This document shows positions 28,156 to 37,922 of a DNA stretch of 64,000 nucleotides, piece after piece. Source of the stretch: Parietichytrium sp. I65-24A (Eukaryota; Sar; Bigyra; Thraustochytrida; Thraustochytriidae); contig BLSF01000002.1 of the NCBI GenBank assembly GCA_012862575.1, positions 1,054,001 to 1,118,000 of the forward strand, written 5' to 3'. The first letter of the stretch is position 1, and every line of letters starts with the position of its first letter. The notes under the pieces are model-generated. The model made no database searches, was not told the origin of the DNA, and worked only from the letters and a program-made list of their open reading frames with translations. Position numbers and translations under genes: made by a program.

Positions 28156-31100
28156 GTTGCACCAACATTGGTGAGGAGCCTTGTCTCTGAATGCGCTTGA
28201 TGTGATTCATTACCTTGTCGTACTGCTGTACCAGCCATTGATCCTTGCATTTCGCAGCGAAGACGAGGTAATCCTCAAACCCAATCTTACCGTCCATGTC
28301 AACATCGACGTAATTGATGCAGAGCTCGGCCTCAGATCTCTGCACAGCAGAGCCTTCTTCGGCGCTCCACTGTACGAGATCCTCGGCTGTGACAAAGTTG
28401 CTTCCGGTAGTATCGATGAACAAGAAGAGCGTCTGAAGTCCCACGAGCTCGGACGGTGTGAAAGTAATTGCGTCACCAGTTCCCTCGCCGTCTTTGGCAA
28501 TATCTGGCGTAAGCTTTCCTTCCGAGCCTGACCTGTTCTTGATGAGGGACTGGCGCTTCTTCCCGTCTTGCAAACGAACCTTCTCAGGAAGTTGCAGCGT
28601 GGTTGGATTCAATTTGCTTTGCGCCTCCTTCATCTTCTCCTCCACCACCATAGGATTCATCTCATTGATTCCGTCTTGTGCAGCGGCTTCGGTGTACTTC
28701 TTGTTCACCTTCTTCTTCTTCTTGAGCTTGCCCGCAGGAGTGCCTTTCTTTCCAGCACTGGAATCGCTGGCAGCGCCAGAGTCTTCGTCAAACCCAAGTA
28801 AATGCCCTGCTTTCCAATTACTCTTCTTGTTCAACTTCTTCTCGCCAGCTTCTGGCTCGCTTTGCGGTTCATCCGTCATCTTGCGTGGAGGCAATGGCGG
28901 TGCCATCTTCTTCTTCTGCAATCGCGGTTGTGTGGAAGCCATGACCTTGCTGCGATCCAGGCTCCCGTGCTTGCTACGATTGATATCCCGCCGAATATCT
29001 CTAGCAGCCTCTTCCTCGCCAAGCTCGAGGGCTTTCTTGATGAAGGAAGTAAAGGTAGTAGGCATGTATGGGCACATGGTCTCGATGCGATCGGTCTGCC
29101 GTTCCTGCTCGTTGTCAAGCTGTACCGGGTCGGGGTGCGCCACGGCTGTGAATTGCACGGGTTCGAGGAGCTGTATAGGGCGAATGCCATTGCCTTTTCG
29201 AACCTTGCGGCCCGGGGGCTTGTTGTGAATACGAATGACGGCTGCTTTGTTTCCATAGCGCCCACAGTAGTTCGGGGCTGAGAAAACGGTGATCACTGGC
29301 GGAGTTACTTGTACTGTTGTGTCCGCCTTTGCCCCGCCGCTCAGATCTTGAAAGTGGTACAAATAACCTTCCTCTTGCACTTCGTGGGCGCGAATGATGC
29401 CGACCAATCCGTTGACAGCAAGAAATGACACCAGCGCGCGGAAACCATACCTGTAGGAACAACCGCGCTGCGGGTTGGGCAGAAAGTCGATGGAAAGAAA
29501 ATCGCTCAGACTCTGGTCGTGGCCATCCTCGTGATTGTCCTTGACCGGATCGCTCCACAACACATCGCAGAGAAAGCCGTTCATGCCCGGTTCTGCGAAC
29601 CTGTCAAACTCGATGAACTGGTTCAAACTCTGGACGTGCGGGCTGATGCCGCCGTGAAGAGCGAGGAACTTGCCCGCTGGAGTTTGGACAGTGGCGCCAA
29701 TGGGCATGGCTTGAAACACTTCACAGGCGCGATTGTAGACCACGCGGCCGTACTTTTTCACGCACTCGTCCTTAAAACCAAAGAACGAGGAGACTGTTCT
29801 AGCTTCGTGATTCCCTCGCAACAACCAGACGTGGCCGGGGTACTTGGCCTTCAGGGCTAGGAGGTAGAAGAGCACTTCACATCCCCAGTCACCACGATCG
29901 ATGTAGTCTCCGAGAAACAAGTACGACGTCTTCCCTTTGCCTTTTCCTGGAGCTCCGTTCAGGCGAACCAAGTTGCGCAAGTCATAGTACTGGCCATGGA
30001 TATCGCCCACAACGGTGACAGAGCCAAGGGCGGAGGTGTCCAGCTGCAAGAGATTAGGCTCCTTTCGCATAACACTGTCAGCGCGGGTGATTATTGCTTT
30101 GGCTTCATCGTGCGACAAAATTTCTTGGTCGTCCAGGCGCTTTGCGAGAGCCTCGGGGTCGATTGGCTTCATCGAAACGGTTTGCTGCTTGTCGATGTAC
30201 GCCTGCTTAAATTTGGCGATGTTTGCTTTAGAAATAAGCTGTTTCGCGTCTTCTTCCTCAGCATTTACGAATCTGGAGCGAGCGTAATAATATCCCCTGT
30301 CAAGTGAACGGCGTCTTTGTGGCTTCTTCCCGCCCTTTTCGGAGCCGGAGAGCGAGTCTTTGCGGGAGTTGGTTTCCTCTTCATCAAACATTTTTTTCAG
30401 ACCGGTAGGAAGCATCATGGACCTTGGCCGCGATTTGCCCGACCCTTCCCCACTCACAGAGGCGGCAGAATTTCCAGCGCCGTGAAGGTGTGGGTCATTG
30501 GCAGTCGAGGCCAAGAACGCCTGCAGCTTGCTTCCATTGGAAATGGGGCGCTCCTTTGCGGGCGCCGACTGCTTTGCAGCCTCCTGTTCCGCTTCTGGAG
30601 GAGGCGCGTACGAATCGTCCGTCTCATATCCGTCCTCTCCGTCTGCGAAGGTAGGAAGCGATGATATGTCAAAAATTTTGCAAGATTTCAAGGTCAGCTT
30701 CTTGTTGGAGACCAACACCCGCGACACAGCAGCCTTCGCGGGGGTATCGGGGTCTTGCAAATCCGAGCGCAGGTCATTCAGCCAGTCCACAATATCATCG
30801 GCGGCCGGCCGGTTAAGGCGAATCGGTGAGCAGCATTGCACACAGAGTTCCACCAACGAGGAGGGAACTCCAAGGCCCTTTGCGCCAAGGAGCCCACGAA
30901 TTTCCTCGTCAACGGCATCCTGCATCTCCTCGAGTTTGTCATATCGCTGTTTCTCCTCGGCTTTGATTGCGGCGCGCAGCTTGGGACAGGTAATGGCAGT
31001 GAGCAACTTGCCAACGGCAAGCTCGAGGATGACTAACCCAACACCCAAGACATCCCCCTGCATCTTTGACTCGCGAGCATCCGACTGCATCTCAGCTTTC

Positions 31101-32068
31101 GTCAGAGGCCCGATCGTCTTGCAGGACTTTAAATAGCCTCGCAGGTTGTCGTCGAGAAGAAGGTTCTCTGATCGAAGCGAGCCGTGTACGTAATTGACGT
31201 TGTGAAGGCGGCCGACATACTTTGCTGCGTCTAACACGAAGTCCACGCGGATGGGCCAACCCAGATTAAGTTTCCCTGCATTGAGGACAATGTCAGATAC
31301 CGACCAAAAGAGCTCCGGGGTGACGCCTGTTCCATCGTTGGAAAGCCCAGGAATCTCGTAGAAGCCTTTGGCCTTCTTGCGGCGCACTGGCTTCCCAAAA
31401 ACGCCTGGCCGGGTCCAGTAGCTTGGCGCTTCGCTTGGGGGAGAAGGGCGGTTGAGCTGCTCCAGCAAGAAGAGCTTGCGTGCCATTTGCATAGTTGATC
31501 CACCTTTGGAGAGTACATCGTAGACTGCCTCTTTTGTTGCAGTGTTGTCGCGCCACGTGTTCGGATTTGAAAACTCAAACTCTGCATCTAGTTCGTCATC
31601 GTCGAAAACTCTCCTGCCAAAAACCTCCTCAAAAGAGGTCTGCGAGTAAGTCTTGGAAGCGTGGCTCGCACTGTCCACGTCAAGGTCGACCTCCTCATCG
31701 TCATCGTCAGCATCAGTAAAGTCCTCCGTGTTACTTGCGCTGCTCGCAACTGACTTTGAGTCCACCGATTTTCTCCCGAGAATGTTGCGGAACGACAGTC
31801 TCGACCCTTTCTTAGGGCCGCTTCCTTTGCTCGTCTTGCTTCCTTTGGAGCTCCGCGTCTGCGAGGTCACTGACTCTGACTCTAGCTCGTCATCAAACAT
31901 GCTCCAATCCACCGCGTCGCTGTTCGCCTTCACGCCGAACAGATCATCGTAGCTCGCAAAGCTCACCCCCTCCCCGTTCGACTCCGCCCTCTTCTTCCCG
32001 TACTCCTTGTACAAATCCGTCGGATTCTTCTTGTCCTTCTTGTCCTTCTTCTTATTCAGCCTCCTCAT
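28151..32068 (-). CDS. Pseudokinase / calcineurin-like Ser/Thr phosphatase / EF-hand fusion
   Basis: 1305 aa from the ATG at 32068; upstream frame is repeat-derived and lacks ATG. Residues 1-200 are Lys/Ser/Asp-rich. Residues ~250-400 resemble a kinase C-lobe, but the catalytic loop reads HGSLRSEN (Asp of HRD lost), no DFG is present and the N-lobe is not recognisable, so it is a pseudokinase. Residues ~660-1000 are a complete PPP phosphatase: GDIHGQYYDL, GDYIDRGDWG, RGNHEAR, LHGGISP, RGCSYRYGF, RAHEVQEEGY and SAPNYCGRYGNKAAV. The last blocks resemble calcineurin A. A Lys-rich linker leads to two C-terminal EF-hands (DTTGSNFVTAED, imperfect; DVDMDGKIGFED, good). Calcineurin normally borrows EF-hands from its B subunit; here they are in cis, as in PPEF/RdgC. 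It is probably a Ca2+-regulated protein phosphatase with a scaffold-type pseudokinase. Confidence 0.9.
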   Translation of the reverse strand: MRRLNKKKDKKDKKNPTDLYKEYGKKRAESNGEGVSFASYDDLFGVKANSDAVDWSMFDDELESESVTSQTRSSKGSKTSKGSGPKKGSRLSFRNILGRKSVDSKSVASSASNTEDFTDADDDDEEVDLDVDSASHASKTYSQTSFEEVFGRRVFDDDELDAEFEFSNPNTWRDNTATKEAVYDVLSKGGSTMQMARKLFLLEQLNRPSPPSEAPSYWTRPGVFGKPVRRKKAKGFYEIPGLSNDGTGVTPELFWSVSDIVLNAGKLNLGWPIRVDFVLDAAKYVGRLHNVNYVHGSLRSENLLLDDNLRGYLKSCKTIGPLTKAEMQSDARESKMQGDVLGVGLVILELAVGKLLTAITCPKLRAAIKAEEKQRYDKLEEMQDAVDEEIRGLLGAKGLGVPSSLVELCVQCCSPIRLNRPAADDIVDWLNDLRSDLQDPDTPAKAAVSRVLVSNKKLTLKSCKIFDISSLPTFADGEDGYETDDSYAPPPEAEQEAAKQSAPAKERPISNGSKLQAFLASTANDPHLHGAGNSAASVSGEGSGKSRPRSMMLPTGLKKMFDEEETNSRKDSLSGSEKGGKKPQRRRSLDRGYYYARSRFVNAEEEDAKQLISKANIAKFKQAYIDKQQTVSMKPIDPEALAKRLDDQEILSHDEAKAIITRADSVMRKEPNLLQLDTSALGSVTVVGDIHGQYYDLRNLVRLNGAPGKGKGKTSYLFLGDYIDRGDWGCEVLFYLLALKAKYPGHVWLLRGNHEARTVSSFFGFKDECVKKYGRVVYNRACEVFQAMPIGATVQTPAGKFLALHGGISPHVQSLNQFIEFDRFAEPGMNGFLCDVLWSDPVKDNHEDGHDQSLSDFLSIDFLPNPQRGCSYRYGFRALVSFLAVNGLVGIIRAHEVQEEGYLYHFQDLSGGAKADTTVQVTPPVITVFSAPNYCGRYGNKAAVIRIHNKPPGRKVRKGNGIRPIQLLEPVQFTAVAHPDPVQLDNEQERQTDRIETMCPYMPTTFTSFIKKALELGEEEAARDIRRDINRSKHGSLDRSKVMASTQPRLQKKKMAPPLPPRKMTDEPQSEPEAGEKKLNKKSNWKAGHLLGFDEDSGAASDSSAGKKGTPAGKLKKKKKVNKKYTEAAAQDGINEMNPMVVEEKMKEAQSKLNPTTLQLPEKVRLQDGKKRQSLIKNRSGSEGKLTPDIAKDGEGTGDAITFTPSELVGLQTLFLFIDTTGSNFVTAEDLVQWSAEEGSAVQRSEAELCINYVDVDMDGKIGFEDYLVFAAKCKDQWLVQQYDKVMNHIKRIQRQGSSPMLVQQ

Positions 32069-33654
32069 CTTGCCGCCTCTGCCCGCGCCCCGCCGTGCTC
32101 CCTTCCTGCCTTCTCTTCTCCTTTCTTTCGTTCTATGGTTCTTTCGTTCTTTCTTTCTTTCTTTCTTCGGCGCTTGCCGCGTCACGGATCGAGCGGAACG
32201 CCTCTGCGGAACCTGCCCTCTTCGCTCTCCGCTCTTTGCTGTCCGCTCTTTGCTGTCTCCCCGCGTCTCCCTGCTGGCGCAGCGAGGACTTGTGTGTGTG
32301 TGTGAAGTGCAAGGGAGAGAGAGAGAGTAGAGATGAGTAGAGAGTAGAGAGTAGAGAGAGTGTGTGAGACAGAGAGAGAGAATGACAGAGAGGGAGAGGG
32401 AGGGAAGGAGGGAGAGAGGGAGAGAGGAAAGAAGGGAGCTGCAATCTCCTCCAGAGCACACAATACTAGCACTGTAATAGTGCTGATGGTAAGAACGAGT
32501 AAGGTATCAGTACTCCGTACATGTGAGCAGTAGTGGTCTATAGACAGCATAGCTAGGCTACACAAGCACACTGCGCTCAAGCGCTGGGGTGCTAAAGGAG
32601 ATTATGCTGGCCTAGTGGGTTGGGTCTATAGTTTGATTTATGTATGAAGTAAGAGTGCCCCGCGGGCGGTACTGTTAAGGGTTATTATAAGACTGGCGAT
32701 ATGGGGATTATGGTGGAGTGGTATTTGGCCGTAAGGTTGTGGCGGTAATGTTTGTGCGAATACTGTACTAGTAATCAGTAGTTTGAAAGCACATTGTGCA
32801 CATGCACACTCTCATTAGCCGTGCGTCTAGCGGCCCAGTGAGTCGGTGGCCAGTTTCAATCCGAAAAATGATTCTATGATCACCGAGTGCTTGGACAGTT
32901 TGGACCATGCTTTGGACACGAAAAGTGACGGGGGAGCACAGGTGAGAATTGAGACAACTTATGACAACTTGAAGCTTGGCAAACTTTTGCCACGGCAATC
33001 TCGTTCAGAGTAATGGGTACGGAGTACCAGCACACATCCCGCACGCGGCGCTCGGGCCTTTTCCTAAACTTCGCTTTGCCGCTCTTAAGGCTATGCATAT
33101 CACGCACACTAATAATGGACAAATGGGCGGTGGTGTCGTTGGGTGCGGAATGTAGGAACGTGGAGCGCTCCCGTTCGACTCTTTTGTTTTTGCGAGCTTG
33201 CTTTACAATCAACCGAGCGCAGGTAGTCTGCTTCTCATTTTGTTGGACATGCCGATTTCTTTCCACACTTTCATGAACATGATTCACCGTCAGAAAAACT
33301 TGTGACGGTGTGTGACGAAATCGCGGTCAACGTGGAGAGTTCCTGTTCAGTGACAGCGCATATTTCATGTTCTATGCTTTTGAACATGTTCGAATGAGTA
33401 TGGGCACTCGACGGCTAACGCTCGCATACCGCAGCAAAAGCAATTAGCCGGCGCACAGCAGGAATAAAGCAGAATAGAACTTTCGAGTATGCCATTTTCT
33501 CTTGTCATTTTTTAAAATAAAGTGTGAACGATTGGTCAATGGCGATGTGTATTGACAAAGACGAGCGGGACAGAATCAGAATTCAGAAGCAATTGAGCGC
33601 ACGAAACGCAGATAATAAAAAGACGATGGACAGCCTTGACTAGAATTAGAAGAT
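32069..33654. other. Intergenic region (1.6 kb)
   Basis: Beyond the tracts at 32146-32426 nothing is recognised. A GAATTC motif lies at 33578-33592. ORFs here are short and lack domains. Confidence 0.55.
32146..32426. repeat. Oppositely oriented purine/pyrimidine tracts upstream of the phosphatase fusion
   Basis: A (CTTT)n run at 32146-32167 (purine on the gene's sense strand) is followed farther upstream by interrupted GAGA DNA on the plus strand at 32313-32426, the opposite polarity. This is the one clear exception to the window's sense-strand GA bias. Confidence 0.75.
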
Positions 33655-33660
33655 TTTATT
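33655..33660 (-). terminator. AATAAA overlapping the stop codon of the mPGES2-like gene
   Basis: The final codon GAA, stop TAA and next A spell AATAAA on the minus strand. Confidence 0.5.
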
Positions 33661-34567
33661 CAAAATTTGGGCGGAGATCGTTCTTAATGGCGTTGTACCA
33701 CTTCCAGAACGCTTCTTTGTGGCGAAGTTCATGAGCGTTAAGATCGCTCCAGGTTTCATACTGCGGTCCGTCAATCGATCGAAGCACACCAAAAACGGCC
33801 AAGTCTGCTGTATCGGGAGAGTTGGTGCCACTGTGGAACGAGTTCCCTTTCAAGCCATGCTCCACCCAGTGGTCGATGGCGTCAAAGAGGTCTTGTCTCG
33901 GATTGTCACTGAGGTTGTACTTCTTCTTGGCTCGTTTTGCGATGAAGTACATAACGAATGCGCCAGCGTATTTTGCCGAAAGCTTCTGAGAAGTTGTGAA
34001 CTTGCTGCTGTCTGCGATGTAATCGAAAGACCGAAGCGCTTCGTTCGGGGTGCGGTAGATGTTTGGGGGAAGGATATGAACGAGATGGTCATCAACCCAC
34101 TGACACCAAGTTCTCTCCTTTTCAGAAATCACATTCTGGCCCAGGAGAGTCTCGATGATCGTGTGCGACCCGTTCACCTGCTCGCCGTTGATAATGGCGA
34201 ATGGGACCATCTTGTATTCCTTTTGAAACTTGATCTCCGCTTTTGTCAGTGGATTTACTTCCATCTTTTGGAAGGGAACTCCATGGTATTCCATGAATGC
34301 CTGCGTCTTATTGCAGAAAGGGCACACGTCGTACTGGAAAAGCTTGACAGGCTCTTTGAGTTCCATCATCGGCTTTGGAAGATTGCGTCCATACTCCCCG
34401 CGCAGCTCACTGACGGAAGCGCCTGCAGTAGATCCGGCCACCGAGGCGAGCTGGGCGAGGCCTCTCTCTTGGCGGGACACTCCAGCTGCCATTATTCCGA
34501 GCGTTCCGGCCAGAGCCACGTGCCTTTTCCGAAGCTGGCGGACACCTGCTGCGCGGAGCCACATCAT
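33656..34567 (-). CDS. Prostaglandin E synthase 2-like glutathione S-transferase
   Basis: 303 aa from the first of two ATGs (34567); the open frame upstream reaches only a TTG. Residues 1-50 are basic with a hydrophobic patch (VALAGTLGIMAAGV), fitting a mitochondrial or organellar presequence or anchor. The GST N-terminal thioredoxin-like domain starts at ~68 with LFQYDVCPFCNKTQAF; the CPFC redox/haem-thiol motif is intact, followed by KMVPFAIINGEQVNGS (cis-Pro region). The helical C-terminal domain (WCQWVDDHL, IYRTPNEALRSF) matches the mPGES-2 family found across algae, plants and animals, where the in vivo role may be redox or haem binding rather than prostaglandin synthesis. The length is normal for the family. 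Confidence 0.92.
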   Translation of the reverse strand: MMWLRAAGVRQLRKRHVALAGTLGIMAAGVSRQERGLAQLASVAGSTAGASVSELRGEYGRNLPKPMMELKEPVKLFQYDVCPFCNKTQAFMEYHGVPFQKMEVNPLTKAEIKFQKEYKMVPFAIINGEQVNGSHTIIETLLGQNVISEKERTWCQWVDDHLVHILPPNIYRTPNEALRSFDYIADSSKFTTSQKLSAKYAGAFVMYFIAKRAKKKYNLSDNPRQDLFDAIDHWVEHGLKGNSFHSGTNSPDTADLAVFGVLRSIDGPQYETWSDLNAHELRHKEAFWKWYNAIKNDLRPNFE

Positions 34568-35731
34568 TTTGCTTCTCTCTGCTCTTGGTCTTGATCTCCT
34601 CTCCGCGGCCCGGGATAGGAGCTCCGAACGCCACTCTGTCGCTCTTGCTTGTGTCACGTGCGTGGCTGACGCGCTTGCTCGGTGTAGTACTCTCCGAGTA
34701 CGCTGCCTGACTACAAGCCAAGCTACAAGCCACTGCGTTGAGTCGAGTAAACCAGAGCAGAAATCACCCAATTTGTTAAGCAAAGTGCTAAGATCGGGTC
34801 ACATTCGCTCTGGTTTTGCGAAAGTGCTCTCCAGACTCTCCAGACTCACGTTCTTGCCAAGAGTCAGATATACCAAAGGCAAAAAGCTTGTTTCGAAGAA
34901 AAGTTAATTGGCTGTGAATTCATTCAATGAAGCAGCCGCCCACATCCGCCCACATCCGATTCTCTCTCTCTCTCTCTCGCCCATCGTCCCAATCAATCTA
35001 AGCAAATGAGACAGCGCAGAGAAATGGAGAAACAAAAGAGAAATGTAAATTGTGCAGATTGTATGGTCATTCACAGTCAATGTCCATGGAAACATTTTAA
35101 AATTAGACATTCAAAAGTTAGAAAGTGCGCGAGTACACGAGAGTTGGATTCTCGTTGTTGTAATTTTTAAGAAGAATGCAGATGGAAAATTGAAACTAGA
35201 AAACCAGAGGCTGGTATGTGTTCTTGTTCGTGTCTGTTGTTAAAGTGCGTAATTGGTCGGGCTGACCACTAGGAGCTCAGAGTCTGCACGCTCTCCGTTC
35301 CATTCAATGCGAAATCGTTGAGCGCGCAAGACATTGTTTTCGTGATTTATCGGTTATCCGAATTGCGAGTACAAAACGTTTCATTTATATCCGGGTCGAT
35401 ACTTGTCGTTGTTGTTGTGGCTGTTGGCCTTGATCTTGATGAAGGATGGAGAGTCTGAATGACGACCACGCATCGATCGATCGATTGATTTTTTCCTTGT
35501 TTTTTATTTATTGATATTTATCTGTCATACTCAACTTTTACTACGGCTGTGTTCAAAGCGTTTTACCACAGCCCATGCAAGTGTCATTTTCGCTTTGAGT
35601 GTAAGTTTTCGTTTTACATGTTTTGCAGAACACGTAAACCTTCGCGTTGGAGAGCCAATCGTCCATGTCATATTTTCGGACATATGATGTCAACAATTTT
35701 TCTCGGTCCTTCTCATCGTAACCGCGCTTTT
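34568..35731. other. Intergenic region with TC tract
   Basis: A (TC)n run at 34961-34978 (GA on the minus strand) lies ~400 nt upstream of the mPGES2-like ATG. Otherwise AT-rich DNA with no recognised gene. Confidence 0.6.
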
Positions 35732-36570
35732 CTAAACGCCTTTGTCATCTGCATTTGTTCTTTCTCCAAAATATCTGAATTCTGAATGTTGATCGTAGTC
35801 GTCACTGTTGTGCTTTTGCTCCTCTATTCCCATTATAGAGTCGTAGCGGTCCTGGGCATCGCGGTCCAAGTTGATGCGGGGTCCAAGGGCTTTCAGCCAG
35901 TCCTCTGCCTCACTAGGTTTCTCAAAAGCAATCACGAGCGTCCGGTCAAGATTTTTCTCTCCCCTCAAGGTCCCACAGTCAAACTGCAATACTGTCTTCG
36001 CTTGATGAATGTGCTTGGCCGGTCTGAAGTGGAGAATCGAAGGCTTCGAACTATTTAGACCACGGAGTTGGAAATAACGGCGTGAGTGTCAGGATGAGAC
36101 CTATTGGAGCGTTCGGGCTGCGTTTCGTGTGGACCCTTGGCGATGTGGAAGTAGGAGATACAAAGGGCCTCTACATTGAGAACGAACTTGCGTTTGGCCC
36201 AACGCTTGAAAAGGTATCGCATGGCTCCCTGCTTGATTGGGAGCTTTTCCCCGAGCGCACTATAGGTGGTCCTGATTCCATCATAGTTTTTGTATTGCCT
36301 CACGCCCTCTTCGTCATCCTCATCGTCGCTGCTTTCGTCGCCATTCATATTCCTGATTGCTTTCTTTGAGGGTCTTCTCTTCGAAGTGTTGACCCTCCGC
36401 AACAACATGTGTTTGACTTTGCGATGGTACTCCTCTTTCTGCTTGGCAGTCAACCATACCTCTCCACTTCTCATCTTTCGGTATCCGTCAAGTGAATAAT
36501 ACAGGGGGTTTCGCTCCGCGAAAGTCTCGTTCGCTTTGTCAAGTGCCTGCATCCTCCTCTTCGCCGTCAT
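35732..36570 (-). CDS. PH-domain protein locus, reading frame interrupted
   Basis: Two minus-strand frames together encode a pleckstrin-homology domain. The upstream frame (ATG 36570; stop 36055) runs from AKRRMQALDKANETF through a Lys/Asp-rich linker to the first PH strands (YLFKRWAKRKFVL, CISYFHIAKG). The downstream frame (open from ~36058 to 35732) supplies the rest (ILHFRPAKHI, TVLQFDCGTL, LVIAFEKPSEAEDWLKALG, including the conserved C-terminal Trp helix). A short intron could join them; one frame-compatible choice is ~36043-36095, but its donor GTCTCA is weak. A frameshift or an assembly indel is equally possible. PH domains bind phosphoinositides or proteins at membranes. The acidic tail has no known function. 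Together with the overlapping upstream ORF this locus uses three frames within 1.2 kb, so it may be a decaying gene. Confidence 0.6.
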
Positions 36571-36838
36571 TGCCGCCACCCGTCAAGAAGTCACCAGCTT
36601 CGTCCAAGTCTGCAATCTTCATCCGTCTCTTGGCCTCAAACTTTGCTATTCTTGAAGCATTGGAGCCGAGTTGGCTCTGGATCTTGTGAAGATTCTGCTT
36701 GTGGCGTGCCTCTTTTTCGGTTCGGAGGAAGTCGCTCTTCTTGAGGTCACTTTCATAGCGCTCTTTCCTGCGCTGTATTTCGTCAAGCTCCCTCTGCTTC
36801 TCCCACTTTTGTTGCTCAAGCTTGTTGTGTCGCTCCAT
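36539..36838 (-). CDS. Coiled-coil ORF overlapping the PH-domain locus
   Basis: From the ATG at 36838 this ORF encodes ~99 aa of highly charged helix (EQQKWEKQRELDEIQRRKER) ending in an acidic stretch. The same frame stays open upstream to ~36964 without an ATG but with protein-like basic sequence (GIRTKLLKKEGQ). It overlaps the PH ORF by ~32 nt in another frame. It is most likely the N-terminal part of the same protein, separated by a frameshift or unrecognised splicing. I found no intron with matching phase here. Confidence 0.45.
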   Translation of the reverse strand: MERHNKLEQQKWEKQRELDEIQRRKERYESDLKKSDFLRTEKEARHKQNLHKIQSQLGSNASRIAKFEAKRRMKIADLDEAGDFLTGGGNDGEEEDAGT

Positions 36839-37071
36839 CGCCGCAGCCGTTTCTTTTCCGCGTCGCGTTTGGCCCTCCTTCTTGAGCAACTTGGTGCGAA
36901 TTCCCTTCCGGCTTGGAGGCCACGAAACATTTTCTGCATGGTTAACTTTCAAGTGTTGCCTCACGCAAGGTCACACATGGTCACACATGGTCACACATGG
37001 TCACACAAGGCGGCCCGTTCTCTGCAATTCCTTCCTGTAGAGCACCCCGATAACGTGGACTCGGGTGCGAA

Positions 37072-37141
37072 TCAGAATTCAGAATTCAGAATTCAGAATT
37101 CAGAATTCAGAATTCAGAATTCAGATCAGAATTCTGAATTT
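37072..37141. repeat. Tandem AGAATTC array
   Basis: Seven or so near-perfect copies of the octamer AGAATTCA in tandem, ending in the inverted form TCTGAATTT. Single copies of the same motif occur at many other intergenic places in the window. Confidence 0.9.
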
Positions 37142-37866
37142 CGCGAGAGACTGAGAATTTGCTCCACCCGTGTCTGAGTCCAAAAATTTGAAATTTATTT
37201 TAAAATTTTTTCTAAAAATGTCAAAAAACCTAAGTCTCGTCTTCCTCACTCGAAATTCAAAATTGAGATTGAGATTTCTCAAAAGTGTTCAAATTTGTGG
37301 AAGGAAAGGAAAAGGAAAAAATCGCGATACTCCCACCAGTTGTCTACCGCACACTACGCTCCCTTACCATCCCGTTACCACGATCTATTTCGCCATTCAA
37401 AATGCAGCTCCTACCCCTCCCGCTAGCGCAAACTCCATAGATCCATAGTCTTCCGAACGCTTGTCATTAATTCATTCCTACCACAAACTCTACCCCTCCC
37501 AACCAACGCTGCCCCCTCACACTCCTGCGGAGGCCAGTAGCTCCTGATAATACCCGCTAGGCAAATCTTCTCGAGAAAAGACAAAAAATGAACGAGAAAA
37601 CCACCGCCAAATCCCCGCCCCACAGAGAGCGAGCGACAGAAAAGGTCCCACAGAAGCACTCACAGAAAGGGAGGCGCGCGTACCCGGCGATGCCACTCTG
37701 AGCGTCCGCGCACCCCCCGTACATACGCCCAATCCGTCCGCCACTGGCGCGCATATAAATATATATATTCACACAAATATATATATATATCCTGGACGAC
37801 CTGTGCTCGCCGAGGTCATCCTGCAGGGATCGGCGGCGCGAGGACAGGCTGAGAGAGGAGATTGTA

Positions 37867-37909
37867 AGAGAGAGAGAGTGGTAAGAGAGAGAGAGAGAGA
37901 GAGAGAGGA
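37867..37909 (+). repeat. (GA)n tract before cullin
   Basis: An interrupted GA run on the sense strand ending 13 nt before the cullin ATG, so it is probably in the 5' leader. Confidence 0.85.
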
Positions 37910-37922
37910 GAGTGAGGAGGCG

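Larger units (their letters stand above)
36839..37922. other. Divergent intergenic region PH locus / cullin
   Basis: Holds a 10-bp tandem repeat (GTCACACATG units, 36969-37009), a GAATTC array (37072-37141), an (AT)n stretch with TATA-like DNA (37752-37792) and a GA tract (37867-37909) just before the cullin ATG. Confidence 0.7.

Noticed and set aside
28458-29228. 256-codon plus-strand ORF
   Set aside because: Antisense of the Lys-rich linker of the phosphatase fusion, giving a Phe/Leu/Ser-rich product that only looks membrane-like.
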